NCBI GenBank assembly: GCA_036346355.1
Contig: CM070590.1
Location: forward strand, 42,627,749 to 42,691,748
Direction: 5' to 3'
Source: Rhipidocladum racemiflorum
Taxonomy: Eukaryota > Streptophyta > Magnoliopsida > Poales > Poaceae
DNA: 64,000 nt
This document shows positions 24,397 to 37,525 of this stretch, piece after piece. The position numbers were made by a program, and so were the translations under genes. Under the pieces are notes generated by a model, which saw only the letters and a program-made list of their open reading frames with translations, searched no databases and was not told where the DNA came from. Position 1 is the first letter of the stretch. Every line of letters starts with the position of its first letter.

Positions 24397-25618
24397 TGTT
24401 AGTGTTATGCCCTTGAGGCAATCATATGGATGATTGTAACATGACTATGTTTATGAATAATAATATGATTATTGGTCCAATGAATGTATATCATTGTTTT
24501 GATCAGCAAGTGTGTGACTTGTTTATGAAGCTCTTTACTTATTGATATGATTGGATAAATATCTCTGATCGGATATCATTGTATAGGACAACGATGAATA
24601 GATCAGCACATGTATTGTTCGATGATCATGTTTCGTAGATCATGGGATATGGAGATATCATTACTACATTATGGACGCATGTTGAAGAACATGTGTTAGA
24701 TAAACCCACAATGGGACACTGCGAGAATGTTACATTCTTATGTGTCATCAGTGTATCTCATACATAATAGATGTATGATCCTTTGACCTGACATTGTCAT
24801 ATTCCCTATATTAATAGTTTACCTTGGGGTTACCAAACACTATTTCCTAACCGGATAGTTATAAAGGTAGCTTTCATGTTTACTATGAAACATGCAGAGG
24901 GAAGTGAGCAGTCAAGATGAAATTTGCCACTCCAATGTAACGGAGATATATGTCTAGGCCACTCGTGTGATATGATTAAGAAGTGCATGGCCATGCCGTG
25001 ATTGAGAAGTCAATCACAACTTATTAATATATCACGGATACGAGAGATGGATTGAACTGTTAAAGGATGACATGCTTCTCGCCTTGAGTTCGATCTTCAT
25101 ATAGTTTGGCAAAGGGATTATTATATCAGTACTTTAATCATATGCGTTTGGGAGTTGGCATGCACTGCAAGGAGTTGCTACCGACTATTGGATTAGAAAA
25201 AGGGTTTTCTGAATCCATGTCCAAATGCGCATGAACCTACAGGGTCACACACTTAACCGGCTGGGACACATTAATTTGGATTTGATCCGCAATTAATGGA
25301 CCTCGTGGGCTTAGCACGTAGATGGGCCCTAACTGCCTAGGGTTTCACCTCGTGGCTATATTAGGAGGGGAGGAGGCTAGACGCAGAATACACTTTCCTG
25401 CGGTTTAGAGGTGTTTCACCAGAAACCCTAGACACCTCCTCTCGTTGCCCCTACCGAGCGACCCGGTGCTTGCACACCGACGCACGGCGTTCCATCCCCG
25501 GATGTGTGGACTGCTGTGGTGACGCTGCTGCTACTGCGGCGTGGAGAGGACGATCCGCAGCAAGGACGATCCGTGGCGAGGACGATCCGCGGCGAGGACG
25601 ATCCGCGGTGAGGACGAT
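24397..25618 (+). repeat. Ty1/copia 3' LTR, left part
   Basis: It begins TGTTAGTGTTATGCCCTTGA, like grass BARE/Angela LTRs. It is cut at 25618 by element B (TSD ACGAT, 25614-25618) and resumes at 48467. Total length without B is about 1.38 kb. Confidence 0.85.
25548..25618 (+). repeat. 16-bp minisatellite in copia LTR
   Basis: There are about 4.4 units of AGGACGATCCGCGGCG-like sequence. Element B inserted into this array, and its TSD ACGAT is part of the unit. Confidence 0.85.
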
Positions 25619-27987
25619 TGTAAGGACCCGTCCCCGGGATTCCATTGATTCACTCGGTAGCTTCGCATCATCCAAGTAAATCAAGGGAGCCTCGGGCGTC
25701 CCGCATATATGCCCGTGTTGGTCCCAGGAGAGTTCACCAACACACGCGACAATGCATAACAGTTTGTATCACAACACATACACAATTAACGAAAGCATAA
25801 GCATATTTACATACAAAAGCAGGACTGCTGTCCAAGACGACATATTTAAAGTTATTACATAAACTAGTAGCGGAAACATAATATAGACAACAAAAGAGTC
25901 CAGCGTAGTGTGCCATAGCCCGCAGGTAACCGACTGGAAGTAAGAACGTGCCCCTAAGCGTTAGCATCATCGAAATCTGCCCGAGAAAGGTCTCTGGGCA
26001 GTGCCTCATCCTCACCTGCAGCAAGTGGACAATCCATTTGAGTACAAAGAGTGTACTCGCACAATATTATAAGTTGCATGTTGAGTTCTAGCTACATGTG
26101 GTTACTTCATCATAAGAAAGGCACAAGGTTAATTTTAGCGTAAAGCAACATTTGGGATAAAAACACAGACACGTATAGATTGAAACTGCTATTTGATAAA
26201 CATTTACAAAGTCTAATACATAGTATAACATTATCATAAACATCTTTATCTCATGCCTCCAAGCATTTTTCAAACCATGAGTTTGACGCTCATGTTCGCT
26301 TACGCCCACGGATACTCCAATATCAGTGAAGTTCCTTCCACGAGTACTCCAATACTCACGAAGTTCTCCTCATGAGTACTCCAATACTCATGAGACTTGG
26401 TTTTCCCAACCATCCATTCTTACCCGGTCCTTAACACTCGCCCAGTGACTTACAGCTTAAGTGATCGTCCTTGACCATGGACGCGGCTATTTGAACAGTT
26501 TATTCTCTGCAGAGGTACGACTTTACCCACACGACATGCCACACTCGTAAGCCAAGCTATGAGCACAATTCCTTTGATGTGCCGGCCGAGGTGAACGTGA
26601 CAAATCCATTTTCCAGTATGCATGGTAGTATATTTAAACCACCCGGGTGACTGTGGCCCTTGATCCCGCGTGCTCAGTGCTTCGTGTGTGTGGACCAAGG
26701 AGTACACCCGTTGTTAGACATCCCCAACTCTCACAAAGTTCGAGGGATTCTAAGGACATTCCTTGACACTCTAACAGGCTCAAGGAACTCCGGTGAACAT
26801 TCCTTGACACTCTACAAAGCTCAAGGAATTTCGGGTGCATGTGGTTTAAACACCCCTAGTCATACACAAGTACTTGCCTAAGCCGGCTCCATAAACGGCG
26901 TGTAGTTCGCACGATAGTTATTTAAAGAGACGTCACCAGGATTTGATCCTTAAGATCCTTAATCAACATTGCTACACAATAACCACAATTGAACCATCAT
27001 TATCATAATCATCTTTGATCATCGCGACTGATGAACTAAGTCCATCTGTAGCGGTTCCTAACGATGTTCTAAGCATGTCTAAGCAAATCGTATGAACCCA
27101 TACATAATAATAAACCAACCACCTAGGGCGACAATGGTATACGAAATGAACATGGTAAGAGGATAGCATGTCAACAAGGTAGTAACTAAGCATTCTACCC
27201 CAATATACTTGTAATTGAAAGTAAGCATGCAATTGATAAAATAACTTCAAAATAATTTGCAATTAATAGGATCAAGTATGTTCAAGGAGCAAGGTAGTGC
27301 CTTGCTGCTAGTTCTTGATATCGTAAGCGTAGTCGTACTTGGGAGTGTCCTCCGAAGCGTCAACACCTATCGAGAGGATTCAATTCAAATAACTCCAATC
27401 AAGAACACAAACAAAACAATATATCATAATTGAAATATGCACAATCATGCATGAAATGCTCATGATTTTAGAGTAATAGTCATAATATGAACATATGATT
27501 TGACTTTGTGAAGTTTGGACATGTGTGTCAAAAGTTATCACTAAAACAATATCGTTTGGGTGAGGGTCAACAATACTACAACTTGTTAAAGATCCTATGA
27601 TAGATCCTCATATATGCAACCAAAGTCTTGTTTTTCTATTGGAAATGATAGAGGACGACCCTATGAAAGCATAGGAATTGGTTTCACCCAATTCGGACTT
27701 GTGATGCAAAAGTTATGGTCATTTAAAGTTGGTTTAGTCAGAAGTTACGAACTTAGTATCGGAAGTTCCGATCCAGACTTAGAAAATTTTTAGTTGGAAT
27801 TCACAAAGGTGCTTCTCTGGACACATCGGAAGTTCCGATCCGACATCGGAAGTTCCGATCCAGACTTAGAAAAATTTTCCCATTAGAATACACGAAAGGT
27901 GCTTCTCTGGAAACTTCGGAAGTTCCGATGTGAACATCAGATGTTCCAATATGTGTAAATTTCCAGCGTATACAGGGTTAGGATTTA
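25619..27987 (-). repeat. Element B 3' LTR, left part
   Basis: It begins TGTAAGGACCCGTCC on the plus strand. It is interrupted after ATTTA (27983-27987) by element A and continues at 37526-38565, for about 3.4 kb in all. It holds three copies of a roughly 37-bp unit around 26305-26400 (GAGTACTCCAATACTCA-like) and paired CTCAAGGAA words near 26710-26835. Confidence 0.92.
27759..27928. repeat. Array of TCGGAAGTTCCGA palindromes in B LTR
   Basis: There are four exact copies (27759, 27826, 27846, 27916) of a 13-bp dyad, TCGGAA and TTCCGA around one base. Degenerate copies follow at about 27935, 37551 (centre T) and 37571 (CCGGAA arm). The A insertion split the array. The other B LTR lacks it because of a deletion. 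Confidence 0.9.
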
Positions 27988-30155
27988 TGTAACACCCCGG
28001 CATTTAATATGCCTGATTGCTACCAAACATAAGCTAAACAACATCTAAATACCATGAATTAAGGTAAATTACAGCAAAGGAGTAAATGCTAAAACCCAAG
28101 ATTTCGGCAGCATCTCCTTTGTTTTAACATGATTTGAAGGAGCAACAACAGTATAGCAATATACGGCAATATGAGAGACATCTAAAACAGCAATAATTAA
28201 AGACTTAACGACAATATAAGTCTATTTTCAAGCATTTAATGTCTCCAAGAGTCAAACGAACAATAAGACTCTCATATAGCAAAGCTAAACCTTAAAGCAA
28301 TAATCATCACACGCAGTTTATCATCAAAAACTAATTGAATGACTTGTGGACTCAAATGAGTGAAGCTACGTGCGGAAGTGTGACTATTTCCCTTCCCCAC
28401 ATGCCGGTCTCATGGTACCTAAAACAACAAGAAAACACAAGCGTGAGTTCAAAACTCAGCAAGCATATTGCAATGGTACAACAAGAACAATTACATGGCA
28501 ATAATATCTCACATCATGTAAACCATCTCATTCATGATCACATATCATCATCATCATCATTATGTATGCAATGCAATGCGATGCTCATGTCTCCTTGGAA
28601 ACTCATACCGGTATGGTTCAGTACACACCCATCGGTGTGCACCCTCTCCCCCCTTCCATCCCGAAGATGGAGGGTGCCTACTCATCGCTTTCGTTCACCG
28701 CGGTGAATGGAATGACGATGTAGGACTTACTCATTGGCTTTCCGGAATAATCATAACTTTCTCACCAACCTTCCCCGGACTAGTTATGACTTTCTCATCG
28801 CCCAGGCCATGTAACATGCCATGTATGCAAATATGCTAACATCATAATTAACTTGTACATTAACACATGGCATCATAACATAATAAGAATGCTCATCATA
28901 TCATTGGCAATCATTAAAGCATGTCAAGTGATCATATCATATAATCAATTTCATATATTCTCAAAAAGCAACCTACAAACCGCTATCCATTACAATACAT
29001 TGCCTCAACCACGGGCAACGGATTGGCGGGAAGTAGAAGGCACACCCGGGGTCGCACCACCTGCACATAGGTACCACACACTCACAATCATGTCCACAAA
29101 ACAGTACGTAAACCCTCATCTACCCCGACATTGCCAACTACTTGCAAAACCCAAAAACAGAGGTTCTGTCCCGTCAGGACAGCAGCCTTCCAAAAGGCAT
29201 AACTTGGGTTCTGGGACTCCGAATCAATTAAACAAGTACATACTCGCGTAGCTTAGGAAATTTCCTAACTTTTTCTATGTATATGGAAAGACTGATTCGG
29301 ACTCTAAAGTGGTTTAATCTACAGAATACCATGATCTGTTCCAATCACGTCACAGATTTTAACATGCTCGGTAAAACAGCCATAACTTTCAAACGGCTGA
29401 TTGGAATTGGACGTTCTTTATACCCACGGAAAGATATTGAAATTACCTACAACTTCTTTAACATGCGGCCGTCCAAATGCGGACTCTCAATTGGCGAAAA
29501 ACTAAACCCTAGGTCGATTGCTCATGCTGTCCGAAACAGAGAACGTGACAACTTCTAGATTTCATCTAATCTACTCAATTGTAGCACCACCAATTGATCT
29601 AAAAACATGATAATGATCCTTATAACAGCACCTAGCGCAACCCCAAGGAGTCCCATGGCCATACATTCGCCCGACGCACGAAAAACCAATAGATCTCCTC
29701 CCGGATCGCTCCTCGCTCCTCGCTCCAATGGACGGATCTCTGGGTTGCAGGGGTGGAGAGGCTACCCTAGGGCAGCAATGGGTGGAGGAGAGGTGGTGGA
29801 GAGGTGGGGAGCAATGGGGGCAATGGGGGAGGGGGCGCACGGCCAAGGGGAGAGGGAGGTGGGGCGGCTAGGGCACAAGGGGGTGGTGGGGGCGCAAGCT
29901 AGGGCAGGGGGAACCACTATTAACCAGCCCAAACAGGAATCCTAGTCCTAAATGGACTCATACTCCATCCCACCAAAGCCCACAACCCCTTCTTTTAGGC
30001 CCAAACTCCCCCGGAAAGGCCCAAACTCCCGGAAACGGCCCGGAAATGCAATTAAACCTCATACCATATGGTTTTAACCTCCAATACCATATTTCATAAT
30101 GTTTTTGAGCTTAACATTCACTTTTTATAAGGTTACGACACTCCGTGGTGTCACA
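27988..30155 (-). repeat. Element A 3' LTR
   Basis: This 2168-bp repeat pairs with 35348-37520. In plus-strand order it holds ATCATCATCATCATT at about 28545, a purine/pyrimidine-rich section near 29700-29900, and the edge GTGTCACA at 30155. Confidence 0.93.
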
Positions 30156-30172
30156 TTCTCCCCCCTTCAACA
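30156..30172 (-). other. Polypurine tract, element A
   Basis: The minus strand reads TTGAAGGGGGGAGAA next to the LTR start TGTGACACC. Confidence 0.8.
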
Positions 30173-30241
30173 GGATTCGACCTTGAATCTAAAACGCACC
30201 AAAACGCAACCCAGCAAAACCGAAGATAGCTAGGTTTCACA

Positions 30242-33200
30242 TCACATACCTGAGGCGAAAAGATCGGGATATTTCTCGCTCATGCGAGTCTCCAGCTCCC
30301 AAGTAGCCTCTCTCTCGGTCTGATGTGACCACAAGACTTTGACAAACTTGAGCGTCCTGTTCTTCATCACTCGCTCCGAAGTCCCCAGAATTTTCACAGG
30401 ACGGGACTCGAAGGTGAGGTCCTGCTCAAGCACTAATGGTTCCAATGGAACCACCAACTCCGGATCATGCAAGTATTTCCTCAACATCGAGACATGGAAC
30501 ACATTATGCACACCTTGCATGGATTCCGGTAGCTCCAGACGATAGGCCAGCTTACCAACTCGGGCGATGATAGGAAATGGCCCAACATACCTCGGACTGA
30601 GCTTTCCCTTGGTGCCAAATCGAACCACACCCTTGGTGGGAGATACTCGCAAGAGTACGCTATCACCCACCTCAAACTCCCAATCTCGCCTCCTAACATC
30701 AGCATAGCTTTTCTGTCGGCTTTGCACTGCAAGAAGATTCTACTGTACCTCCGCCACGCGATCAACAGTCTGCTGAACCCAATCTGGTCCAAGAACTGCT
30801 CTCTCGCCCACAGCATCCCAACACAGCAGCGATCTGCACTTCCGACCATACAGTACCTCATAAGGAGCAGCCCGGATGCTGGAATGATAGCTGTTATTAT
30901 ACGCAAACTCTGCCAATTGCAAATGATCTTCCCAGCTACCTTTCCAAGCCATCACACAGACCCTGAGCATGTCCTCCAAAGTCTGAATGGTACGCTCAGA
31001 CTACCCATCCGTCTGAGGGTGGAAAGCAGTACTAAGGCGAAGCTGTGTACCCAAAGCACTCTGCAAACTCTCCCAGAATTTTGATACAAATTTTGCATCC
31101 CGATCAGAGATAATGGTCTTGGGTACACCATGCAGTCTCACAATCTCCCGCACATAGATGGGAGCCAAATCGCTCGCTGAATTGGTAGTGTGGATAGGAA
31201 TGAAATGCGCGGACTTGTTGAGACGGTCCATCACAACCCAAACAGCATCCTTCCCTCATGGAGTACGAGGTAGGCCAACCACGAAATCCATGGAGATGTC
31301 ATCCCAAGGCCACACAGGAATCTCCAATGGCTGCAACAGACCAGCAGGACGCTTATGCTCAACCTTGATCTTCTGACAAATCCCACAAGACGCCACATAC
31401 TTGGCAATATCCACTCTCATCCTTTTCCACCAGAAATTCTTTTTCAAATCCCTGTATATCTTGGTCTCCCCAGGATGGACCGTGTACGGGGTGCGATGAG
31501 CCTCTTTCAGAATACCCTCTTTCACTTGGGATTTCTGAGGCACGCACAGACGACCCTGAAACCTCAAAGCTCCCACATCGTCAATGGTAAAGTTTCTAGA
31601 CTTGCCATCCCCAAGGCGTTTCCTCACCTGCTGGAGCAAACGATCATGCTGCTGTGCCTCTCGCACACGCTCGGGAATCGCTGACTCAAGAATCAATTGA
31701 GTTTCAGCTTGCACGGTCCCCGCAAAGCAGTAGGAGACTCCCAATCACTCAAAATCAGCAACAAAACAATCAATGACAGGGGGCATTGTCTTGCAACTAA
31801 GAGCGTCAGCCACCACATTTGCCTTACCCGGATGGTACTGGATAGTGAGGTCATAATCCTTTATCAATTCCAGCCACCTCCTCTGCCTCAAGTTCAAATC
31901 TTTCTGAGTAAAGATGTACTTGAGGCTCTTGTGATCAGTGAAGATATCACAAGACTCGCCATACAGATAATGCCTCCATATCTTCAGTGCAAACACCACA
32001 ATGGCTAGCTCAAGATCATGCGTGGGATAGTTCTACTCATGCTTTTTCAACTGCCTCGATGCATAAGCAATCACCTTGCCATCTTGCATGAGCACACAAC
32101 TAAGTCCCAAACGAGAAGCATCTGAATAAACAGTGAAGCGCTTTCCAGTCTCGGGAAGGGTAAGAACAGGAGCAGTCACTAACTTCTCCTTCAAAGTGCA
32201 GAAACTGTGCTCACACTCTGCAGTCCACTGGAATTTCATCCCCTTCTGAGTCAGCTGCGAAAGTGGCTTGGCAATGATAGAGAAATCCTGCACAAAACGC
32301 CGATAGTAGCTAGCTAACCCAAGGAAACTACGCACCTCTTTGACATTGGAAGGCATCTTCCAATCCAAAACTGCTGAGACTTTGCTAGGATCTACGGATA
32401 TGCCCTCTGGATTAATGATGTGGCCAAGAAAACCCACTTCAGAAATCCAGAATTCGCACGTTTTCAGCTTAGCAAAGAACTGATTCTCCCTCAAGGTGCT
32501 CAGCACAAGCCTCAAATGCCGCTCATGCTCCTCTTCTGATTTAGAGTAAACCAGAATGTCATCGATGAACACTACCACAAACTCATCAAGGTACTTGTGT
32601 AGCATACTGTTCATCGCCTCCATAAAGACAGCAGGTGCATTAGTTAGTCCAAAAGACATAATTTTAAATTCATAATGCCCATACCTAGTGGAGAAAGCAG
32701 TCTTCTCAATGTCCTGCTCCCTCACGCGAATCTGATTGTACCCCGACTGAAGATGAATCTTGGAGAATACCTTTGCTCCCTTCAGTTGGTCAAACAGATC
32801 CTCAATGTGAGGCAAAGGATACTTGTTCTTGACTGTCACTTGATTAAGAGCACGACAATCAATGCACATACGCCAACTTCCATCCTTCTTCGAGACGAAG
32901 AGGACGGGTGCTCCCCATGGAGAAACGCTACGCCGAATAAAGCCCTTGGCCAACAGATCCTCCAACTGCTTTTTCAACTCGTCTTGAAAAGGACGAGCCA
33001 AGCGGTATGGAGAGATAGAAATAGGTCGAGTGCCAGGAACAAGATCAATACGGAACTCCACATTCCTCACGGGAAGTAGACCAGGCAACTCATCAGGGAA
33101 CACATCAACAAACTCCTTCACTACAGGAATCTCCTCAATGGGAACTGAAGAAGATGGCTTTTCAGACAAGGTCATGAGGAAACCCAACTGCCTCAAACGG

Positions 33201-33753
33201 CGACCAGAAAATAGACTAGCCAAAGCAAAGACGGAACTGGAAGGTAAACCACCCTGAAAGGTCAACTCTACCCCTGACGGGGCCTGCAAGGTAACCGTCC
33301 TCCAAAAGAAACAGATCTTGGCACGGTACTGATGCAACCAGTCCATGCCCAAAATGACATCAAAAGGAGCCAACTGGATCACCATAAGATTGGCAAAGAA
33401 AACCTCATCATCAATGGCAATGGTGCAACCCGGGCAAACCATAGAACTAGCAATCAAACCCCAGGAGAACTGACTAACACAGACTCAGAAATCCGCTGAA
33501 CTCCCAACTTAGCCCTACTAGCAAACTTAGACGACACAAAGGAATAGGATGCTCCGGAATCAAACAGAACAAAGGCATCAACAGAATCCACGAGCAGAGT
33601 ACCTGAAACCACCTCTGAATGCCCGGCTAACTCGGCGGTTGGCAAGGCGTACACTCCTGGTGGCGCCGGGACAGTAGGAGCCCCAACACCCGGCTGATGC
33701 CCCAACAAAGCTGAGGGCGGAGGAGGCAACTGAGGAGCAGACGGCTGCGGGTA
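30242..33753 (-). pseudogene. Element A pol: protease, RT, RNase H, integrase, chromodomain
   Basis: Domains in order on the minus strand: aspartic protease (LFDSGASYSFVS near 33560, LGMDWL near 33345), RT (32900-32400; KYPLPHIEDLF, FIDDILVYSKS at about 32560), RNase H (YSDASRLGLSCV; TDHKSLKYIF), integrase zinc finger (H-H-C-C near 31430-31370) and core (DFVVGLP, SDRDAKF, HPQTDG), then the integrase C-terminus and chromodomain ending at 30242. From 33457 to 30242 one frame runs through without a shift but contains five stops: 32033, 31745, 31256, 31001 and 30740. One frameshift lies near 33460. In RT motif A the catalytic aspartate is replaced by His (32753-32755, KIHLQSG). The fragment at 1275-1790 is a less damaged relative of the 3' end. 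Confidence 0.93.
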
Positions 33754-35006
33754 CTAGTACGCTGCTGGTGGCGCCCACGCAAAGGGCGGCTGAGGAGCAG
33801 GAGCCGCCATCATGTGCACCGATCCTCTGGAAGACGGCGCTGGAGTGGGAGGAGAAGGCACCATCTCCCACTTGATGATGCTACTAGTATTCATCCGGCA
33901 GACTCGTCCCATGTTGCCAGGCTTGCCACAGTGGTTGCAACTTCCAGTCCAACCACACTCCGAAGCACGGTGCTCACCACCGCACTTGAAACACATCATG
34001 CCCTGCCCGGGCACAGGACGAACAGCCGCTCGCGAGGAAGACGACTGGGGCGGCCTCATCTTAGCCCCTGAGGAGGAGCCATGTCCTCCCTTGAACTTCT
34101 TGAAGGTGGGTCCCTGAGATGACCCACCTCCTCCACCAAAGGTCCTCTTTTGGCCCCCGCCTGGGGCCGCAGGAACTCCTGAACCACCCGGGTTTTTCCT
34201 ATCCCGGGAGAGCTCCAACTCGAGCTCCATGCCCTTCGCCTGCTCCACCACGGAGCAGAAGTCACGAGGGACGGTCACTCCCATAACAACTCTGAACTCC
34301 TGGTTGAGGCCTCTACGGAACCTCCTCGCCTTCTCCCTGCCGTCGACTGCCACCGCCGGCACGAAGCGCACCACACTGTTGAACTCCGCCTCATACTCTG
34401 CCACCGACCTCTTTTCCTGGGAAAGAGTCGTCAGAGTATGCTCCATCCGCTCAAGGAAAGACTCTAGGTAGAACTTGGCTCAGAAGCGAGCCACAAAGTC
34501 CTCCCAGGTGACCGGACCAAGATCAGGGGCTCTAGCAGCCAGAACCCCCTCCGACTAGATATCAGCTTGGCCCTTCAGCTAAAAAGCCACAAAAGCGAGC
34601 CCTCTGAACCGAGGTCAACTCTAGGACCTCAAACTGCCTCTCCATGTACCGCAGCCAATCTGCGGACTGGATCGGCGTGCCCGCTCCGTCAAAAGTGTCA
34701 AGACGGAGGGACATCCACTCCCGGAGACTCATCCTCGGCTCCGGCATGGGCAAAGAATCGGGCTGCTGCAAGGGGAGGCACAACAGCAGGGGCTGCCCGC
34801 AACTACTGGCGCAGCTCCTGAATCTCCCTATGCAGAGCCTGGACTAAATCCGCATTGGCGGCGGGTACCTCAGCCCCTGACTGTGCTGCCCGGAGCTCCT
34901 CCTGCGCTAGCCCATGAGCGTTGAGCGAAGCGCTACCCTCAGCTACAGACTCAGCAACTCCCTAGGAACCTCGCCCCTGGCCTCCACGGCCTCTACCCCT
35001 CGGCAT
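33754..35006 (-). pseudogene. Element A gag, broken
   Basis: The likely start is the ATG at 35006 (MPRGRGRGGQGRG…). Stops and frameshifts break the first half. The capsid-like part is readable at about 34780-34600 (TFDGAGTPIQSADWLRYMERQF) and 34446-34250 (ERMEHTLTTLSQEKRSVAEYEAEF). From 34446 to 33754 a 230-residue open stretch holds a basic Gly/Ser-rich linker and two knuckles, CFKCGGEHRASEC and CNHCGKPGNMGRVC; the second has Asn in place of His. It ends in a TAG at 33754, in frame with the protease. Gag would form the particle and bind the RNA. Confidence 0.88.
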
Positions 35007-35332
35007 GGCTACTACATACAGACAACCGTCCGATCACATAACCATAAAGACATCATCATAAAACCAAGAACAAATATCAATCATTATCATAGACATAATC
35101 TTCATTAAATAATCAAGCGCAATGCAACAATGAACCACAACCTCATCCTACTGTGCAACCAAGTGTGTCAAGTTTTTAAGTTACTTATTCCAGTTTTGCA
35201 AGTTTTAATGTTGCTATCCTATGACAAAGTTTTAGTTAAAACCTAAGCCAGGTTTCTAAGTTATCCCACATCACATTTTAATTGTAACCTAAGGTATGAC
35301 ACTAAAATACACATTCCAAGGACCTACAACCT

Positions 35333-35345
35333 GGCTCTGATACCA
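35333..35345 (-). other. Primer binding site (tRNA-iMet type), element A
   Basis: The minus strand reads TGGTATCAGAGCC, 2 bp from the LTR edge at 35348. Confidence 0.9.
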
Positions 35346-35347
35346 AC

Positions 35348-37520
35348 TGTAACACCCCGGCAATTAATATGCCTGATTGCTACCAAACATAAGCTAAACA
35401 ACATCTAAATACCATGAATTAAGGTAAATTACCGCAAAGGAGTAAATGCTTAAACCCGAGATTTCGGCAACATCTCCTTTGGTTTAACATGATTTGAAGG
35501 AGCAACAACAGTATAGCAATATACGGCAATATGAGAGACAGCTTAAAAGAGCAATAATTAAAGACTTAACGACAATATAAGTCTATTTTCAAGCATTTAA
35601 TGTCTCCAAGAGTCAAACGGACAATAAGACTCTCATATAGCAAAGCTAAATCTTAAAGCAATAATCCTCACATGCAGTTTATCATCAAAAACTAATTGAA
35701 TAACTTGTGGAATCAAATGAGTGAAGCTACGTGCGGAAGTGTGACTATTTTCCTTCCCCGCATGCCGGTCTCATGGTACCTAAAACAACAAGAAAACACA
35801 AGCGTGAGTTCAAAACTCAGCAAGCATATTGCAATGGTACAACAAGAACAATTACATGGCAATAATATCTCACATCATGTAAACCATCTCATTCATGATC
35901 ACATATCATCATCATCATCATCATTATGTATGCAATGCAATGCGATGCTCATGTCTCCTTGGAAACTCATACCGGTATGGTTGAGTACAAACCCGTCGGT
36001 GTGCACCCTCTCCCCCCTTCCATCCCGAAGATGGAGGGTGCCTACTCCTCACTTCCGTTCACCGCGGTGAAAGGAATCACGATGTAGGACTTACTCATTG
36101 GCTCTCCGGAATAGTCATAACTTTCTCACCGACCTTCCCCGGACTAGTTATGACTTTCTCACCGCCCGGGCCATGTAACATGCCATGTATGCAAATATGC
36201 CAACATCATAATTAACTTGTACATTAACACATGGCATCATAACATAATAAGCATGCTCATCATATCATTGGCAATCATTAAAGCATGGCAAGTGATCATA
36301 TCATATAATCAACTTCATCTATTCTCAACAAGCAACCTACAAACCGCTATCCATTACAATACAGATGCCTCAACCACGGGCAACGGATTGGCGGGAAGTA
36401 GAAGGCACTCCCATGGTCGCACCACCTGCACATCGGTACCACACACTCACAATCATGTGCACAAAACAGTACGCAAACCCTCATCTACCCCGACATTGCC
36501 AACTACTCGCAAAACCCAAAAACAGAGGTTTTGTCCCGCCGGGACAGCAGCCTTCCAAAAGGCATAACTTGCATTCTGGGACTCCGAATCAATTAAACAA
36601 GTACATCCTCGCGTAGCTTAGGAAATTTCCTAACTTTTTCTTAGTATATGGAAAGACTGATTCGGACTCTAAAGTGGTTTAATCTACATAATACCGTGAT
36701 CTATTCCAATCACGTCACAGATTTTAACACGCTCGGTAAAACAGCCATAACTTTCAAACGGCTGATCGGAATTGGACGTCCTTTATACCCACATAAATAT
36801 ATTGAAATTACGTACAACTTCTTCATTAGGCGGCCGTCGAAATTCGGACTCTAAATTTGCGAAAAATTAAACCCTAGGTCGACTGCTCATGCTGTCCGAA
36901 ACAGAGAATGTGACAACTTCTAGATTTCATATAATCTACTCAATTCCAGCACCACCAATTGATCTAAAAACATGATAATGATCCTTAGAACAGTACCTAT
37001 CCCAACCCCAAGGAGTCCCATGGACATACCTTCGCCCGACGCACAAAAACCCAATAGATCTCCTCTCGGATCGCTCCTCGCTCCAATGGACGGATCTCTG
37101 GGGTGCAGGGGTGGAGAGGCTACCCTAGGCAGCAAGGGGTGGAGGAGAGGTGGGGAGCAATGGGGGCAATGGGGGAGGGGGCGTACGGCTAAGGGGAGAG
37201 GGAGGTGGGGCGGCTAGGGCACAAGGGGGGTGGTGGGGGCGCACAAGGGCTGGTGGGGGCACAAGCTAGGGCAGGGGAACCCCATTAACCAGCCTAAACA
37301 GGAATCCTAGTCCTAAATGGACTCATACTCCATCCCACCAAAGCCCACAACCCCTTCTTTTAGGCCCAAACTCCCCCGGAAAGGCCCAAACTCCCGGAAA
37401 TGGCCCGGAAACACAATTAAACCTCATACCATATGGTTTTAACCTCCAATACCATATTTCATAATGTTTTTGAGCTCAACATTCACTTTTTATAAGGTTA
37501 CGACACTCTGTGGTGTCACA
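35348..37520 (-). repeat. Element A 5' LTR
   Basis: This 2173-bp repeat is highly similar to 27988-30155. It abuts the second TSD copy ATTTA (37521-37525). The 300 bp between gag and this LTR (35007-35332) are untranslated leader with no ORF. Confidence 0.93.
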
Positions 37521-37525
37521 ATTTA

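Larger units (their letters stand above)
27988..37520 (-). mobile_element. Element A: complete Ty3/gypsy chromovirus, gag-pol broken
   Basis: The TSD is ATTTA at 27983-27987 and 37521-37525. LTRs are 27988-30155 and 35348-37520 (TGTAACACCCCGG…GTGTCACA on the plus strand). The primer site is 35333-35345 and the purine tract 30156-30172, both on the minus strand. The internal domain is 5.2 kb and carries gag, protease, RT, RNase H, integrase and chromodomain in that order. The LTRs look nearly identical, so insertion was recent relative to C. It sits inside an LTR of element B. Gag has frameshifts; pol is decayed mainly by in-frame stops and an RT active-site change, so this copy is not autonomous. 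Confidence 0.95.
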
